Shown: piece after piece, positions 8,549 through 17,236 of the stretch
How positions within the stretch are numbered: the stretch's first letter is position 1
Layout: each line of letters begins with the position of its first letter
Origin: Pseudomonas koreensis
Lineage (GTDB): Bacteria; Pseudomonadota; Gammaproteobacteria; Pseudomonadales; Pseudomonadaceae
Assembly (NCBI RefSeq): GCF_025447595.1
Contig: NZ_JAOEJU010000001.1
Span: 620,001-684,000, forward strand
Direction: 5' to 3'
Length of the DNA: 64,000 bases
Notes under the pieces: model-generated
Seen by the model: the letters and a program-made list of their open reading frames with translations, nothing else
The model's database searches: none
Told to the model about the DNA's origin: nothing
Program-made: the position numbers and the translations under genes

Positions 8549-10159
8549 ATGCGGAGCCGGTTGCCTGCGTGGTTGATGATCGTTTTCAGTGTGCTTTTGG
8601 CGAGTGCTTCATGGGCCGAGGACAACGCCAGACCGGTGGGGGAGACGGCCGAACTGAAGGTCGCCAACCGCACCATTCAGGTGTTCCGCGCCACGCTGTT
8701 GGGCGAAGCACCCGCATCGCGGGTCAAACGGGCCAAAGCCGTCATTGCCGAAGCGCTGGACGAGTCGAACGATCCCGCCGTAACCGTTGCCCCGATGCAA
8801 GACAACTACCTTGTCCTGCTGGGCAGCAAGCGCGCCTTTATCGTTTCCCCCGATGACGTCGACAGCCTCGATTACGCCTCGGTATCGCTGGCCGCAGAGG
8901 GCGCAGCGGAAAAGCTGCGGCAAGTGGTTGCGGAAACCCGCGAAGCGCGAAGCCTGCATCTGATGTTGCGTGCGCTCGGCGCTGCAGCCATTGCAACCGC
9001 CATTTACGTCGTGTTGCTGTGGGGTATTGCCTGGCTGCAGCGTCGCTGGCTCAAACGACTGCCGGAGTTGATGCAGCGGCACACCCGAGCGCTGAAAGTC
9101 GGGCCGATTCCGGTGATGGACGCCAACTACCTGTATCCGCTGGTGATCCGGGTGCTCTGGTTGTTGCGCTGGCTGGTGATTCTGTTGCTGACGTATGAGT
9201 GGCTGGGTTTTGTCCTGTCGTGTTTTCCCTACACGCGACCGTGGGGAGAAAGCCTCAACAATTACCTGTTCGAGGTAGCGGGTTATCTGCTGCAAGCCAT
9301 CATCGGCGCCATACCGGGGCTGGGCGTGGCGCTGGCGATCTTTTTCATTGCCCGAGGCGCCACGGCGTTCAGCCGCCGGATGCTCAGGCGCATGGCGACA
9401 CCGGGCACGTTCAACTGGCTGAACCAGGAAACCCTGCAACCGACCCAACGCCTGACGTCGCTGGCCATCTGGCTGTTTGCCCTGGCGATGGCTTATCCGT
9501 ATCTGCCGGGAGCCGGTACGGATGCCTTCAAAGGGCTTTCGGTACTGATCGGCCTGATGATTTCCCTGGGCGCCACCAGCGTAGTCGGGCAGGCCGCCGC
9601 CGGTCTGATCCTGACCTACACCCGAACCCTGCGCCCCGGCGAGTTCGTGCGTATCGGCGAATACGAAGGCACAGTGACGGAACTCGGCATGTTCACCACC
9701 AGCATCCGCACGGGATTGGGGGAGGTGCTGACACTGCCCAATTCGATGATTACCGGCACCGTCACCAAGAACTATTCACGCACAGTGCAGGGGCCGGGTT
9801 ACGTGGTCGACACGGTGGTGACCATCGGTTACGACACGCCCTGGCGGCAGGTCGAGGCGATGTTGCTGGAAGCCGCACGGCGCACGCCCGGCGTGCTCGA
9901 AGACCCGCCCGCTCAGGTGTTCCAGACTGCGCTGTCGGATTTCTATCCCGAATATCGTCTGGTGGCGCAAGCCATTCCGAGTCAGCCTCGCCCCCGCGCA
10001 GTGCTGCTGAGCATGTTGCACGCCAATATTCAGGATGTGTTCAACGAATACGGCGTACAGATCATGTCGCCGCATTATCTGGGCGACCCCGAAGAAGAAA
10101 AGCGTGTACCGAAGGACAAATGGTTTCAGGCGCCGGCGCAGGAGCCCAAGGAACCCTGA
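8549..10159 (+). CDS. MscS-family mechanosensitive ion channel
   Basis: 536 residues. A signal peptide (cleavage near ASWAED) is followed by a periplasmic segment (around 25-135) and four to five transmembrane helices (around 145-370). The conserved pore helix and beta domain of MscS follow: the G/A-rich SLGATSVVGQAAAGLILTYTRTLRPGEFVRIGEYEGTVTELGMFTTSIRT block (around 330-385), VLTLPNSMITGTVTKNYSR, then the alpha/beta C-terminal domain. It would open under membrane tension and release solutes after osmotic downshift. It is larger than E. coli MscS (286 residues) but of the size of MscK/YbdG-like relatives. Monocistronic. Confidence 0.9.
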   Translation: MRSRLPAWLMIVFSVLLASASWAEDNARPVGETAELKVANRTIQVFRATLLGEAPASRVKRAKAVIAEALDESNDPAVTVAPMQDNYLVLLGSKRAFIVSPDDVDSLDYASVSLAAEGAAEKLRQVVAETREARSLHLMLRALGAAAIATAIYVVLLWGIAWLQRRWLKRLPELMQRHTRALKVGPIPVMDANYLYPLVIRVLWLLRWLVILLLTYEWLGFVLSCFPYTRPWGESLNNYLFEVAGYLLQAIIGAIPGLGVALAIFFIARGATAFSRRMLRRMATPGTFNWLNQETLQPTQRLTSLAIWLFALAMAYPYLPGAGTDAFKGLSVLIGLMISLGATSVVGQAAAGLILTYTRTLRPGEFVRIGEYEGTVTELGMFTTSIRTGLGEVLTLPNSMITGTVTKNYSRTVQGPGYVVDTVVTIGYDTPWRQVEAMLLEAARRTPGVLEDPPAQVFQTALSDFYPEYRLVAQAIPSQPRPRAVLLSMLHANIQDVFNEYGVQIMSPHYLGDPEEEKRVPKDKWFQAPAQEPKEP

Positions 10160-10172
10160 CAGGCATCTGGCC

Positions 10173-11504
10173 CTAAAAACGCCAGACCAGACCGCCACCA
10201 ATCACATGCAGCGCAGCATTCGCGTATTCGCCCGAGACCGAACCGCCGGAACGCGCCTTGGTCTGCTGCACCTCCATGTCGCCCAGCCAGATCAGGGTGT
10301 AACTCATGTGAACGTCGAGGTCTTCCTGCAGGGCGTAGTTGAAACCGGTCGCCAGGCGCCATGACTCGTTCATCGGGTTGTCGACGGTGCGGTCCTTGTC
10401 ATCGACCGCGGACGAGTCATACGCAACACCGACATTCCAGCGCAGTTTGGGGCTGATCTGATTTTGCGCACCCAGCGAGACATGCCAGGTGTCCTTGTAT
10501 TGGCGGTCGGCGGTTCTGGAAGTGGAGGCGGTATCAGTGTCGATTTCAACGCCTACCTTGCCGAAATCGCTCCAGTCCTGCCAGCCGAGGCTGCCCAGCA
10601 ATGTCCACTGCGGATCGAGCTGATAGGACAGGCTGGCGGTGACGGTCTGCGGCACATTCATATCAATGCTCAACTGATCGGCATCGAGACGGTTAAGCGC
10701 CAGGCGGAGCAGGGGGTTGGTGATGTTCTTCAGGTCCGGTTTGTCTTCGAACTCAAGCTTGATGCGGCTGGTGTAGGCAAGCCCGAGCTTCGTCCGCTCG
10801 TTCAGGTTGTAGAGCAGACCGACGTTGACGCCGGTGCCCCAGTCGGTGTCCTTGTAGCGCAACTGACCGTCCTCGGCGTTGCCCAGCCCGAGGACATTGT
10901 TGTTGACCGCCACTTCGGTGCGGAAATAACCCAGCATGAAACGCGGGCCGATGCCGACCGAAAGATCATCGGTAATCCGGTAGGCATAGGTGGGCTGGAA
11001 CGAAACGCCGATGATCGCCGATTCCTGGGTGAAGTAACGCCCGGCCCAGTCATCGTCATAATCCAGCGCCAGGCCGAAGTTTCCGTACATGCCGAAGCCG
11101 ACCGAGGAGCGCTCGTCGAGTTGATGGCTGATGAAAAAGCTGCTGCCCGGCAGATACTTCAGGGCGTTGCCGCCCTCGTTGCCACCGAAGGTGTTGTTGC
11201 TGTCGCGCGAAAACGTCAGGTCACCGAGGATCACCTGAGCATTGAAGTTGACCTGTGTCCCGGCCAACTGGCTGATGCCCGCCGGGTTGGTCATCAGCAC
11301 GCTGGGATCGGTGGCCAGTACCGCAGACCCGGCGTTCGCCAGCCCTGTGCCTTCGTGTCCCGCCTCGTAAATCATGATCCCGCCGGCCTGGGCCGAAAGG
11401 CTTGTGGTGAGCAGACCGGCAAGGCCCAGGAGCGTCATGCCGGCGCGCACTGGCGAGCGCGCCACAGGCTTTGATTCGAGACGACAAACGTTCGTGACAG
11501 GCAT
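10173..11504 (-). CDS. FadL/OmpP1-family outer-membrane transporter
   Basis: 443 residues. Signal peptide ends near LSAQAGG; the mature N-terminus GGIMIYEAGHEGTGLANAGSAVLATDPSVLMTNPAGISQLAG is the plug region of FadL-type transporters with the family NPAG motif. The rest is a 14-strand-type barrel ending in an aromatic residue (LVWRF), as outer-membrane proteins do. It takes up hydrophobic compounds (long-chain fatty acids or similar) across the outer membrane. It lies 71 bp downstream of a histidine kinase gene in the same direction, so the two-component system may control it; that link is inferred from position only. Confidence 0.9.
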   Translation of the reverse strand: MPVTNVCRLESKPVARSPVRAGMTLLGLAGLLTTSLSAQAGGIMIYEAGHEGTGLANAGSAVLATDPSVLMTNPAGISQLAGTQVNFNAQVILGDLTFSRDSNNTFGGNEGGNALKYLPGSSFFISHQLDERSSVGFGMYGNFGLALDYDDDWAGRYFTQESAIIGVSFQPTYAYRITDDLSVGIGPRFMLGYFRTEVAVNNNVLGLGNAEDGQLRYKDTDWGTGVNVGLLYNLNERTKLGLAYTSRIKLEFEDKPDLKNITNPLLRLALNRLDADQLSIDMNVPQTVTASLSYQLDPQWTLLGSLGWQDWSDFGKVGVEIDTDTASTSRTADRQYKDTWHVSLGAQNQISPKLRWNVGVAYDSSAVDDKDRTVDNPMNESWRLATGFNYALQEDLDVHMSYTLIWLGDMEVQQTKARSGGSVSGEYANAALHVIGGGLVWRF

Positions 11505-11575
11505 GAGGCCGACTCCGGGACGATTCGAATTCAGATGAGAATAGAAGCGTGCAGGGATTCGGCAAATTTGCGGCG

Positions 11576-12919
11576 TCAGTTCCTGTCCGTGTCCCGAGGC
11601 AGTTCGATGCGTGCGATCAAACCTGAGCCTTTGCGATTGCTCAGCGTCAGGTCTCCACCCTGTTCACGCGTAATCGCACGTGCAGACGAGAGACCGAGCC
11701 CGACACCGCCGGTCTCGCGATTTCGCGAGGTTTCGAGGCGCAGGAAGGGATCGAATACCCGCTCCAGTGCCTCTTCGGGAATGCCCGGTCCCTCGTCGCT
11801 GACTTCGATGCAGATCGAGTGGGCGTCGCTACTCAGCGTGGTACAGGGGCGCTGGCCATACTTCACGGCGTTTTCCAGCAGATTGACGATCACGCGTTTG
11901 ATGCCCAGCGGACGGCCGTAATAGACCAGGTGCGCCGGCCCTGTGAAGCCGATCTCGATGTGCTGGTCGCGGTAGTCATCGATGATGGTCTGCAGCAACT
12001 CCGACAGATCGAACGCGGTTGACGGCTCGGGTTGTGTGTCTTCGCGGAAAAACGCCAGGGCAGCGTTGATCATCGATTGCATCTCTTCGATGTCGCGAAT
12101 CAGTTTGTGCTGATGATCCAGATCTTCCATGAACTCGCTACGCAAGCGCATCCGGGTCAGCGGCGCCCGCAAATCATGGGAGATGGAGGCCAGCATGTGC
12201 GTGCGCTCACCGATGAAGTGCTGGATCTGCGCCTGCATCGCGTTGAAGGCGATGATCGCCTGACGAATTTCATGCGGGCCTTCGATTTCGATGGGTGGAG
12301 CCTTCAGATCGCCGCCAAAACGCCGCGCGGCGCTGGCAAACCGCTGCAATGGATGCGCCAGTTGGCGGGTGGCAATCCAGGCGACCAGCAGCGTAGCGAC
12401 CAGCCCCAGCGCAACGATCACCGCGATCCGGGCGTTCATGCTCAAGCCCCAACTACGTTCGGGCGGGGTGAACGACAGCCAGCTGCCGTCGATCAGCGGT
12501 ACGAGGGCTACGTAATGGGCGTTGGCATTGCCTTGCGGCCAGTCGTCAGGATTGAACACTTCGATTTCACGCTCATCGCCGAGCAATTGTCGGAGCGCGG
12601 GCACCTTTGCGGTCTCGACCGGCGAGCCGTCGCCGGGCAAATGGAAGTCGATGCGCCGGGCGTGCCAGACCACGTCAAGCGCCGGGCTGCTGGCCGCCGT
12701 CGCCAATTGCGCACGCAGTTCAGCGGGCGCGGCCTCGATCACCCGCGTGGTGGCTGCGATCTGCTCCAGCAAACCGGTGCGCTCGATGGGCGGACGGGCC
12801 CAGATCCCCGCCACCTGCACGAACAAGGCATTGAGGCTCAGCGACGCCAGCATGGCCGCGAGAATCGTCAAGGCGATACGCCGGCTGAGGGTGTCGCGTC
12901 GCAGGATCCGGCCAATCAT
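11576..12919 (-). CDS. Two-component sensor histidine kinase (EnvZ/OmpR-type)
   Basis: 447 residues. Transmembrane helix 1 (around 15-38), periplasmic region (around 40-160), transmembrane helix 2 (around 163-184), HAMP linker (around 185-238), dimerisation domain with phospho-accepting His248 in SISHDLRAPLTR, and an ATPase domain with N box NLLENAVKYG, DEGPGIP and GGVGLGLS. It phosphorylates its partner response regulator, whose gene overlaps it by 4 bp upstream, giving translational coupling. The signal sensed is not evident. The downstream FadL-type gene is a candidate target of the system. Confidence 0.94.
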   Translation of the reverse strand: MIGRILRRDTLSRRIALTILAAMLASLSLNALFVQVAGIWARPPIERTGLLEQIAATTRVIEAAPAELRAQLATAASSPALDVVWHARRIDFHLPGDGSPVETAKVPALRQLLGDEREIEVFNPDDWPQGNANAHYVALVPLIDGSWLSFTPPERSWGLSMNARIAVIVALGLVATLLVAWIATRQLAHPLQRFASAARRFGGDLKAPPIEIEGPHEIRQAIIAFNAMQAQIQHFIGERTHMLASISHDLRAPLTRMRLRSEFMEDLDHQHKLIRDIEEMQSMINAALAFFREDTQPEPSTAFDLSELLQTIIDDYRDQHIEIGFTGPAHLVYYGRPLGIKRVIVNLLENAVKYGQRPCTTLSSDAHSICIEVSDEGPGIPEEALERVFDPFLRLETSRNRETGGVGLGLSSARAITREQGGDLTLSNRKGSGLIARIELPRDTDRN

Positions 12920-13641
12920 GAGCGACCGACCTTGGCCGTGAACATATAGCCCCCGTTGCGCACGGTGCGAATCAGGTCCGGGCGCTTGCTGTCGGGTTCG
13001 ATCTTGCGCCGCAAGCGGCTGACCTGCACGTCGATGCTGCGATCAAACGCATCGTGGCCCTGGCCACGGGTCAGGTCGATCAATTGCTCGCGGGTCAGAA
13101 TGCGCTGGGGATGTTCCAGAAACACCACCAAGAGATCGAATTCCCCACCGGACATCGGGATCATCACGCCGTCGGGCGAGCGCAGCTCCCGGCAGGTGAT
13201 ATCCAGGTGCCAGCCGGCGAAGGTCAGGATCGGCCGCGAGTGCTCGCCACCGGAACTGTTCTGCTGGCCTGCGCGACGTTGCAGGGCCCGCACCCGGGCC
13301 AGCAATTCCTGAGGCGCGAAGGGCTTGGTGAGGTAGTCGTCCGCGCCGAGTTCCAGGCCGACGATGCGGTCACTCAGTTCAGCCATCGCGGTCAGCATGA
13401 TGATCGGAATCCCTGTCTGCGCCCTGATTTTCTGACACAGGCTCAGGCCACTCTCGCCGGGCAACATCACGTCGAGAATGATCGTGTCCGGGCGCACCCG
13501 GGCAATGGCCGCCCACATGGCCTCGCCATGGGCGGCCACTTCGACCTCATAGGCATGCTGAACGAAGAACTTCTTCAGCAGGGAAAGGATTTCCACGTCG
13601 TCATCGACGACCAACAGTCTGTTCACGTTTGCAGGATCCAT
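12916..13641 (-). CDS. OmpR-family response regulator
   Basis: 241 residues. The receiver domain (around 7-120) has acidic pocket D13/D14, phosphoacceptor D57 (IILDVMLPGESG), T84 and K106 (YLTKPF). The winged-helix DNA-binding domain (around 140-236) has DAFDRSIDVQVSRLRRKIEPD and IRTVRNGGYMF. Its stop overlaps the start of the kinase gene (ATGA), so the two are co-translated. Divergent from the small gene at 13790 across a 148-bp gap that must hold both promoters. Regulon unknown. Confidence 0.95.
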   Translation of the reverse strand: MDPANVNRLLVVDDDVEILSLLKKFFVQHAYEVEVAAHGEAMWAAIARVRPDTIILDVMLPGESGLSLCQKIRAQTGIPIIMLTAMAELSDRIVGLELGADDYLTKPFAPQELLARVRALQRRAGQQNSSGGEHSRPILTFAGWHLDITCRELRSPDGVMIPMSGGEFDLLVVFLEHPQRILTREQLIDLTRGQGHDAFDRSIDVQVSRLRRKIEPDSKRPDLIRTVRNGGYMFTAKVGRS

Positions 13642-13789
13642 GAACCCAAAAAAGGCGCATCTAAAACCATTTCGACGTCGGGGTCATTTATTTCAATCAA
13701 GCAACATTTGTTCATGGCTGACATCAGCCGGACATCGTCGGGCAAAAAACCTGCGGCACTCTGCGGACATTCCATCCAAGGGGGCTCAC

Positions 13790-14101
13790 ATGAAGGACAT
13801 GTACAGCAGCTATACCACTCGAGACCACGGCGCCGTGCGCCCATTGATCCTGACCCAAAGCACGACCGCACCGGGTAAGGAAACACCCATCCTTTTTCAG
13901 GAAACGTGCCTGGGGCTGGCGCTCGATCAGAGCCAGCTCGTCCTGCGCCGCTACTTCGAGCGTTACAGCCCCAGCGGCGCTCATTGGGTCGAGTACATCA
14001 ACACGATTCCAACGACCGAACTCATCCACTGGATCATCACTCACGGCCAGTTGCGTATCGAGTGTTCAGAAAATACCCCGTCTATCCGCGCACGTGCATG
14101 A
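13790..14101 (+). CDS. Small conserved-looking protein of unknown function
   Basis: 103 residues from the ATG at 13790, chosen because AAGGGGG lies 5 nt upstream; the frame is also open further upstream without a good ribosome site. The product is MKDMYSSYTTRDHGAVRPLILTQ and so on, with a hydrophilic N-terminal half and an aromatic, helical C-terminal half (LVLRRYFERYSP, WVEYINTIPTTELIHWIITHG). No signal peptide, no metal motif and no recognised domain. It is divergent from the response regulator gene and 37 bp upstream of the lipoprotein gene. It is not recognised; a small regulatory or stress protein is possible. Confidence 0.6.
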   Translation: MKDMYSSYTTRDHGAVRPLILTQSTTAPGKETPILFQETCLGLALDQSQLVLRRYFERYSPSGAHWVEYINTIPTTELIHWIITHGQLRIECSENTPSIRARA

Positions 14102-14138
14102 GCACATCGGCGCTATCCAGCGCCTAAGGAACGTACTG

Positions 14139-14813
14139 ATGAGTCGCAATCGCTCACTGGCGCTATTGTTCGCCGCCACCGTCAGCCTGTCGGCGTGCAG
14201 CAGCAAAAAGGTTTCTCCCGAGATGCATTCCGGTTTCTTGAAGAATTACAGCTTATTGAAGGAGCAGCAGACGCCTTCGGGGCAGACGGTATCGAGCTGG
14301 ATCAGCCCGAACCTGGCCAGGGCCCGGTACACCCGCGTCTACATTGAGCCGAGCCAGTATTATCCGAAGCTGCAGCCCTCTGGACGAATTCCCCAGAGCA
14401 CCCTGGCGGGCGTGACCGGATACTACGACGCGGCGCTCAGACTCGAACTGGGCAAGGTCGTAACGCTGGCCTCCAGACCCGGTCCGAACACGCTGATCGT
14501 GAAGCCGGCCATCACGCGGGTCGCCACCAGTACCCAGGGCTTGCGGTTTTACGAATGGCTGCCGGTCACACTGGTGGCGGCCGGGGTGAGTACCACCACC
14601 GGCATTCGCGACCAGGACAGCGAGATCACCACTGAAGTGTCGTTCGAAGACGGCGCGACCGGTGAGGTCGTCGCAGAGGTCGTTCGCAAGGGCAGGGGAG
14701 TACCGCTGGAAAACGACAAGCAGGTGCTGACGGCGGATAACGTCAAGAAAGTGCTCGATGGCTGGGCCACCGATTTGAGCCAATCGTATGTAGCCGCGCT
14801 CAAACGTGGCTGA
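14139..14813 (+). CDS. DUF3313 lipoprotein
   Basis: About 224 residues from ATG 14139 (AAGGAA 8 nt upstream). It has a lipoprotein signal MSRNRSLALLFAATVSLSAC with Cys20 as the lipidation site, so it is membrane-anchored in the periplasm. The body fits DUF3313: MHSGFLKNYSLLKEQ, then YTRVYIEPSQYYP, PNTLIVKPAITRVATSTQGL, and a GATGEVVAEVVRKGRG segment. Residues after the lipobox are SSKK, not the Asp that would retain it in the inner membrane, so outer-membrane location is likely. Family function is unknown. Confidence 0.85.
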   Translation: MSRNRSLALLFAATVSLSACSSKKVSPEMHSGFLKNYSLLKEQQTPSGQTVSSWISPNLARARYTRVYIEPSQYYPKLQPSGRIPQSTLAGVTGYYDAALRLELGKVVTLASRPGPNTLIVKPAITRVATSTQGLRFYEWLPVTLVAAGVSTTTGIRDQDSEITTEVSFEDGATGEVVAEVVRKGRGVPLENDKQVLTADNVKKVLDGWATDLSQSYVAALKRG

Positions 14814-14973
14814 TGCAGCCGAATGATGACCGGCAAGGAGCGGGGGGACTGCGCTGTCCGGGCACCATTACCCCCTTGAACCGGTCAGCGCCCTTTGCTC
14901 GAAACCACAAGACTTCACGCGCAAAAGCCGGATAATGGCGGCCAATTCGTTTAGCGCTATTCTGGTAACCCGC

Positions 14974-17169
14974 ATGGAAATCAAGGTCAATTTTCTCGAC
15001 AACCTCCGACTCGAAGCCAAGTTCGATGACTTCACGGTGGTGGCCGACCAACCGATCCGTTACAAGGGCGATGGCTCTGCACCGGGTCCGTTCGACTATT
15101 TCCTGACGTCGTCGGCCTTGTGCGCGGCTTACTTCGTAAAGTTGTACTGCAGTACCCGCAATATCCCGACCGAAAACATTCGTCTGTCGCAGAACAACAT
15201 TGTCGATCCGGAAAACCGCTACAACCAGATCTTCAAGATCCAGGTCGAGCTGCCGGCGGACATCTCCGAGAAGGATCGCCAGGGCATCCTGCGCTCGATT
15301 GACCGTTGCACGGTGAAGAAGGTGGTGCAGGCCGGGCCAGAGTTCGTGATCGAGGAAGTCGAGAACCTCGACGCCGATGCCCAGGCCTTGCTGATGCCGG
15401 CTTCCACGTCCGGCGCGGGCACCTGCATTGCCGGTAAAGACCTGCCGCTGGAACAGACCATCGCCAACATGTCGGGGATTCTGGCCGACCTGGGCATGAA
15501 GATCGAAATCGCTTCGTGGCGCAATATCGTGCCCAACGTCTGGTCGCTGCACATCCGCGATGCGCAGTCGCCGATGTGCTTCACCAACGGCAAGGGCGCG
15601 ACCAAAGAGGGCGCGCTGGCCTCGGCGCTGGGCGAGTTCATCGAGCGACTGAACTGCAACTTCTTCTACAACGATCAGTTCTGGGGCGAAGAGATCGCCA
15701 ATGCCGAGTTCGTGCATTACCCGGACGAGCGCTGGTTCAAACCCGGCGCCAAAGATGAATTGCCAACAGAAATCCTCGACGAATATTGCCTGGGCATTTA
15801 CAACCGCGACGGCGAACTGCGCGGCTCGCACCTGTTCGACACCAACTCCGGCAACACCCAGCGTGGCATCTGCTCGCTGCCGTTCGTGCGTCAGTCGGAC
15901 AACGAAGTCGTGTATTTCCCGTCCAACCTGATCGAAAACCTGTTTCTCAGCAACGGCATGAGCGCCGGCAACACTCTGGCCGAGGCGCAGGTGCAGTGCC
16001 TGTCGGAAATCTTCGAGCGGGCGGTCAAACGCGAAATCCTCGAAGGCGAAATGGCTCTGCCGGATGTGCCGCAAGAGGTGCTGGCGAAATACCCGGGCAT
16101 CCTCGCCGGGATCAAGGCGCTGGAAGAGCAGGGCTTCCCGGTGCTGGTCAAGGACGCGTCGCTGGGCGGTGAATTCCCGGTGATGTGCGTGACGCTGATG
16201 AACCCGCGCACCGGCGGCGTGTTCGCCTCGTTCGGCGCGCACCCGAGCTTCGAAGTGGCGCTGGAACGCAGCCTCACCGAGTTGCTGCAGGGCCGCAGCT
16301 TTGAAGGCCTCAACGATCTGCCGCAACCGACCTTCTCGGGTCAGGCCGTCACCGAGCCGAACAACTTCGTCGAGCACTTCATCGATTCCAGCGGCGTGGT
16401 GTCGTGGCGTTTCTTCAGCGCCAGGGCCGACTTCGAATTCGTCGAGTGGGACTTCTCCGGCAATGGCGAAAACTCCAACGCCGAAGAGGCCGCGACGCTG
16501 TTCGGCATCCTTGAGGACATGGGCAAGGAAGTCTACATGGCGGTCTACGAGCACATCGGCGCCAAGGCTTGCCGCATTCTGGTGCCGGACTATTCGGAGA
16601 TCTACCCGGTAGAAGACCTGATCTGGGACAACACCAACAAAGCGCTGCAATTCCGTGCCGACATCCTCAATCTGCACAACCTGAGCAAAGTCGGCCTGCG
16701 CAATCTCGCCAAAGGCCTGGAACACAGCGAGCTGGACGATTACACCGACATCACCACGCTGATCGGCATCGAGTTCGACGACAACACCCCATGGGGCAAG
16801 TTGACCATTCTCGAACTGCGCTTGCAGATCTACCTCGCCTTGCAGAAGTACGAGCAGGCCAAGGATCTGGTCGAAGCCTTCCTGCAATACAACGACAACA
16901 CCGTCGAGCGCGGCTTGTTCTATCAAGCGGTCAACGTCGTGCTGGAAATGGAACTGGACGAAGATCTGGAGCTGGAAGATTACGAAGCCAACTTCCGCCG
17001 CATGTTCGGCGACGAACGCATGGATGCAGCGATCGGCTCGGTCAACGGCAGCGTGCGCTTCTACGGTCTGACGCCGACCAGCATGAAGCTGGAAGGGCTG
17101 GATCGGCACCTGCGCCTGATCGAGAGCTACAAGAAACTGCACGCAGCGCGGGCCAACTTCGCGGGTTGA
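14974..17169 (+). CDS. ycaO: OsmC-YcaO fusion protein
   Basis: About 731 residues from the ATG at 14974 (MEIKVNFLDNLRLEA); 13 extra residues are possible from 14935 but look like leader sequence. The N-terminal OsmC-like domain spans around 1-135 (FDYFLTSSALCAAYFVKLYC, with the Cys positions typical of OsmC). The YcaO domain spans around 160-540 (GKGATKEGALASALGEFIERLNCNFFYND, NGMSAGNTLAEAQVQCLSEIFERAVKRE, TELLQGR). A helical, TPR-like C-terminal region follows (around 570-730). YcaO proteins bind ATP and activate amide backbones; E. coli YcaO is linked to RimO-dependent methylthiolation of ribosomal protein S12. No peptide precursor gene is next to it, which argues for this housekeeping role over a natural-product role. 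Confidence 0.9.
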   Translation: MEIKVNFLDNLRLEAKFDDFTVVADQPIRYKGDGSAPGPFDYFLTSSALCAAYFVKLYCSTRNIPTENIRLSQNNIVDPENRYNQIFKIQVELPADISEKDRQGILRSIDRCTVKKVVQAGPEFVIEEVENLDADAQALLMPASTSGAGTCIAGKDLPLEQTIANMSGILADLGMKIEIASWRNIVPNVWSLHIRDAQSPMCFTNGKGATKEGALASALGEFIERLNCNFFYNDQFWGEEIANAEFVHYPDERWFKPGAKDELPTEILDEYCLGIYNRDGELRGSHLFDTNSGNTQRGICSLPFVRQSDNEVVYFPSNLIENLFLSNGMSAGNTLAEAQVQCLSEIFERAVKREILEGEMALPDVPQEVLAKYPGILAGIKALEEQGFPVLVKDASLGGEFPVMCVTLMNPRTGGVFASFGAHPSFEVALERSLTELLQGRSFEGLNDLPQPTFSGQAVTEPNNFVEHFIDSSGVVSWRFFSARADFEFVEWDFSGNGENSNAEEAATLFGILEDMGKEVYMAVYEHIGAKACRILVPDYSEIYPVEDLIWDNTNKALQFRADILNLHNLSKVGLRNLAKGLEHSELDDYTDITTLIGIEFDDNTPWGKLTILELRLQIYLALQKYEQAKDLVEAFLQYNDNTVERGLFYQAVNVVLEMELDEDLELEDYEANFRRMFGDERMDAAIGSVNGSVRFYGLTPTSMKLEGLDRHLRLIESYKKLHAARANFAG

Positions 17170-17188
17170 TTCCGCTGGCGGCACGCAC

Positions 17189-17215
17189 AAAAAAAGCACC
17201 TTCGGGTGCTTTTTT
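17189..17215 (+). terminator. Rho-independent terminator of ycaO
   Basis: Stem A-run plus GCACC (17189-17200), UUCG loop (17201-17204), GGTGC plus six T (17205-17215). Perfect hairpin with a stable tetraloop and T tract 20 bp after the ycaO stop. The A-run also makes it usable by the convergent gene at 17237. Confidence 0.9.
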
Positions 17216-17236
17216 CGTTTGCAGGCCTGGTTCGTT

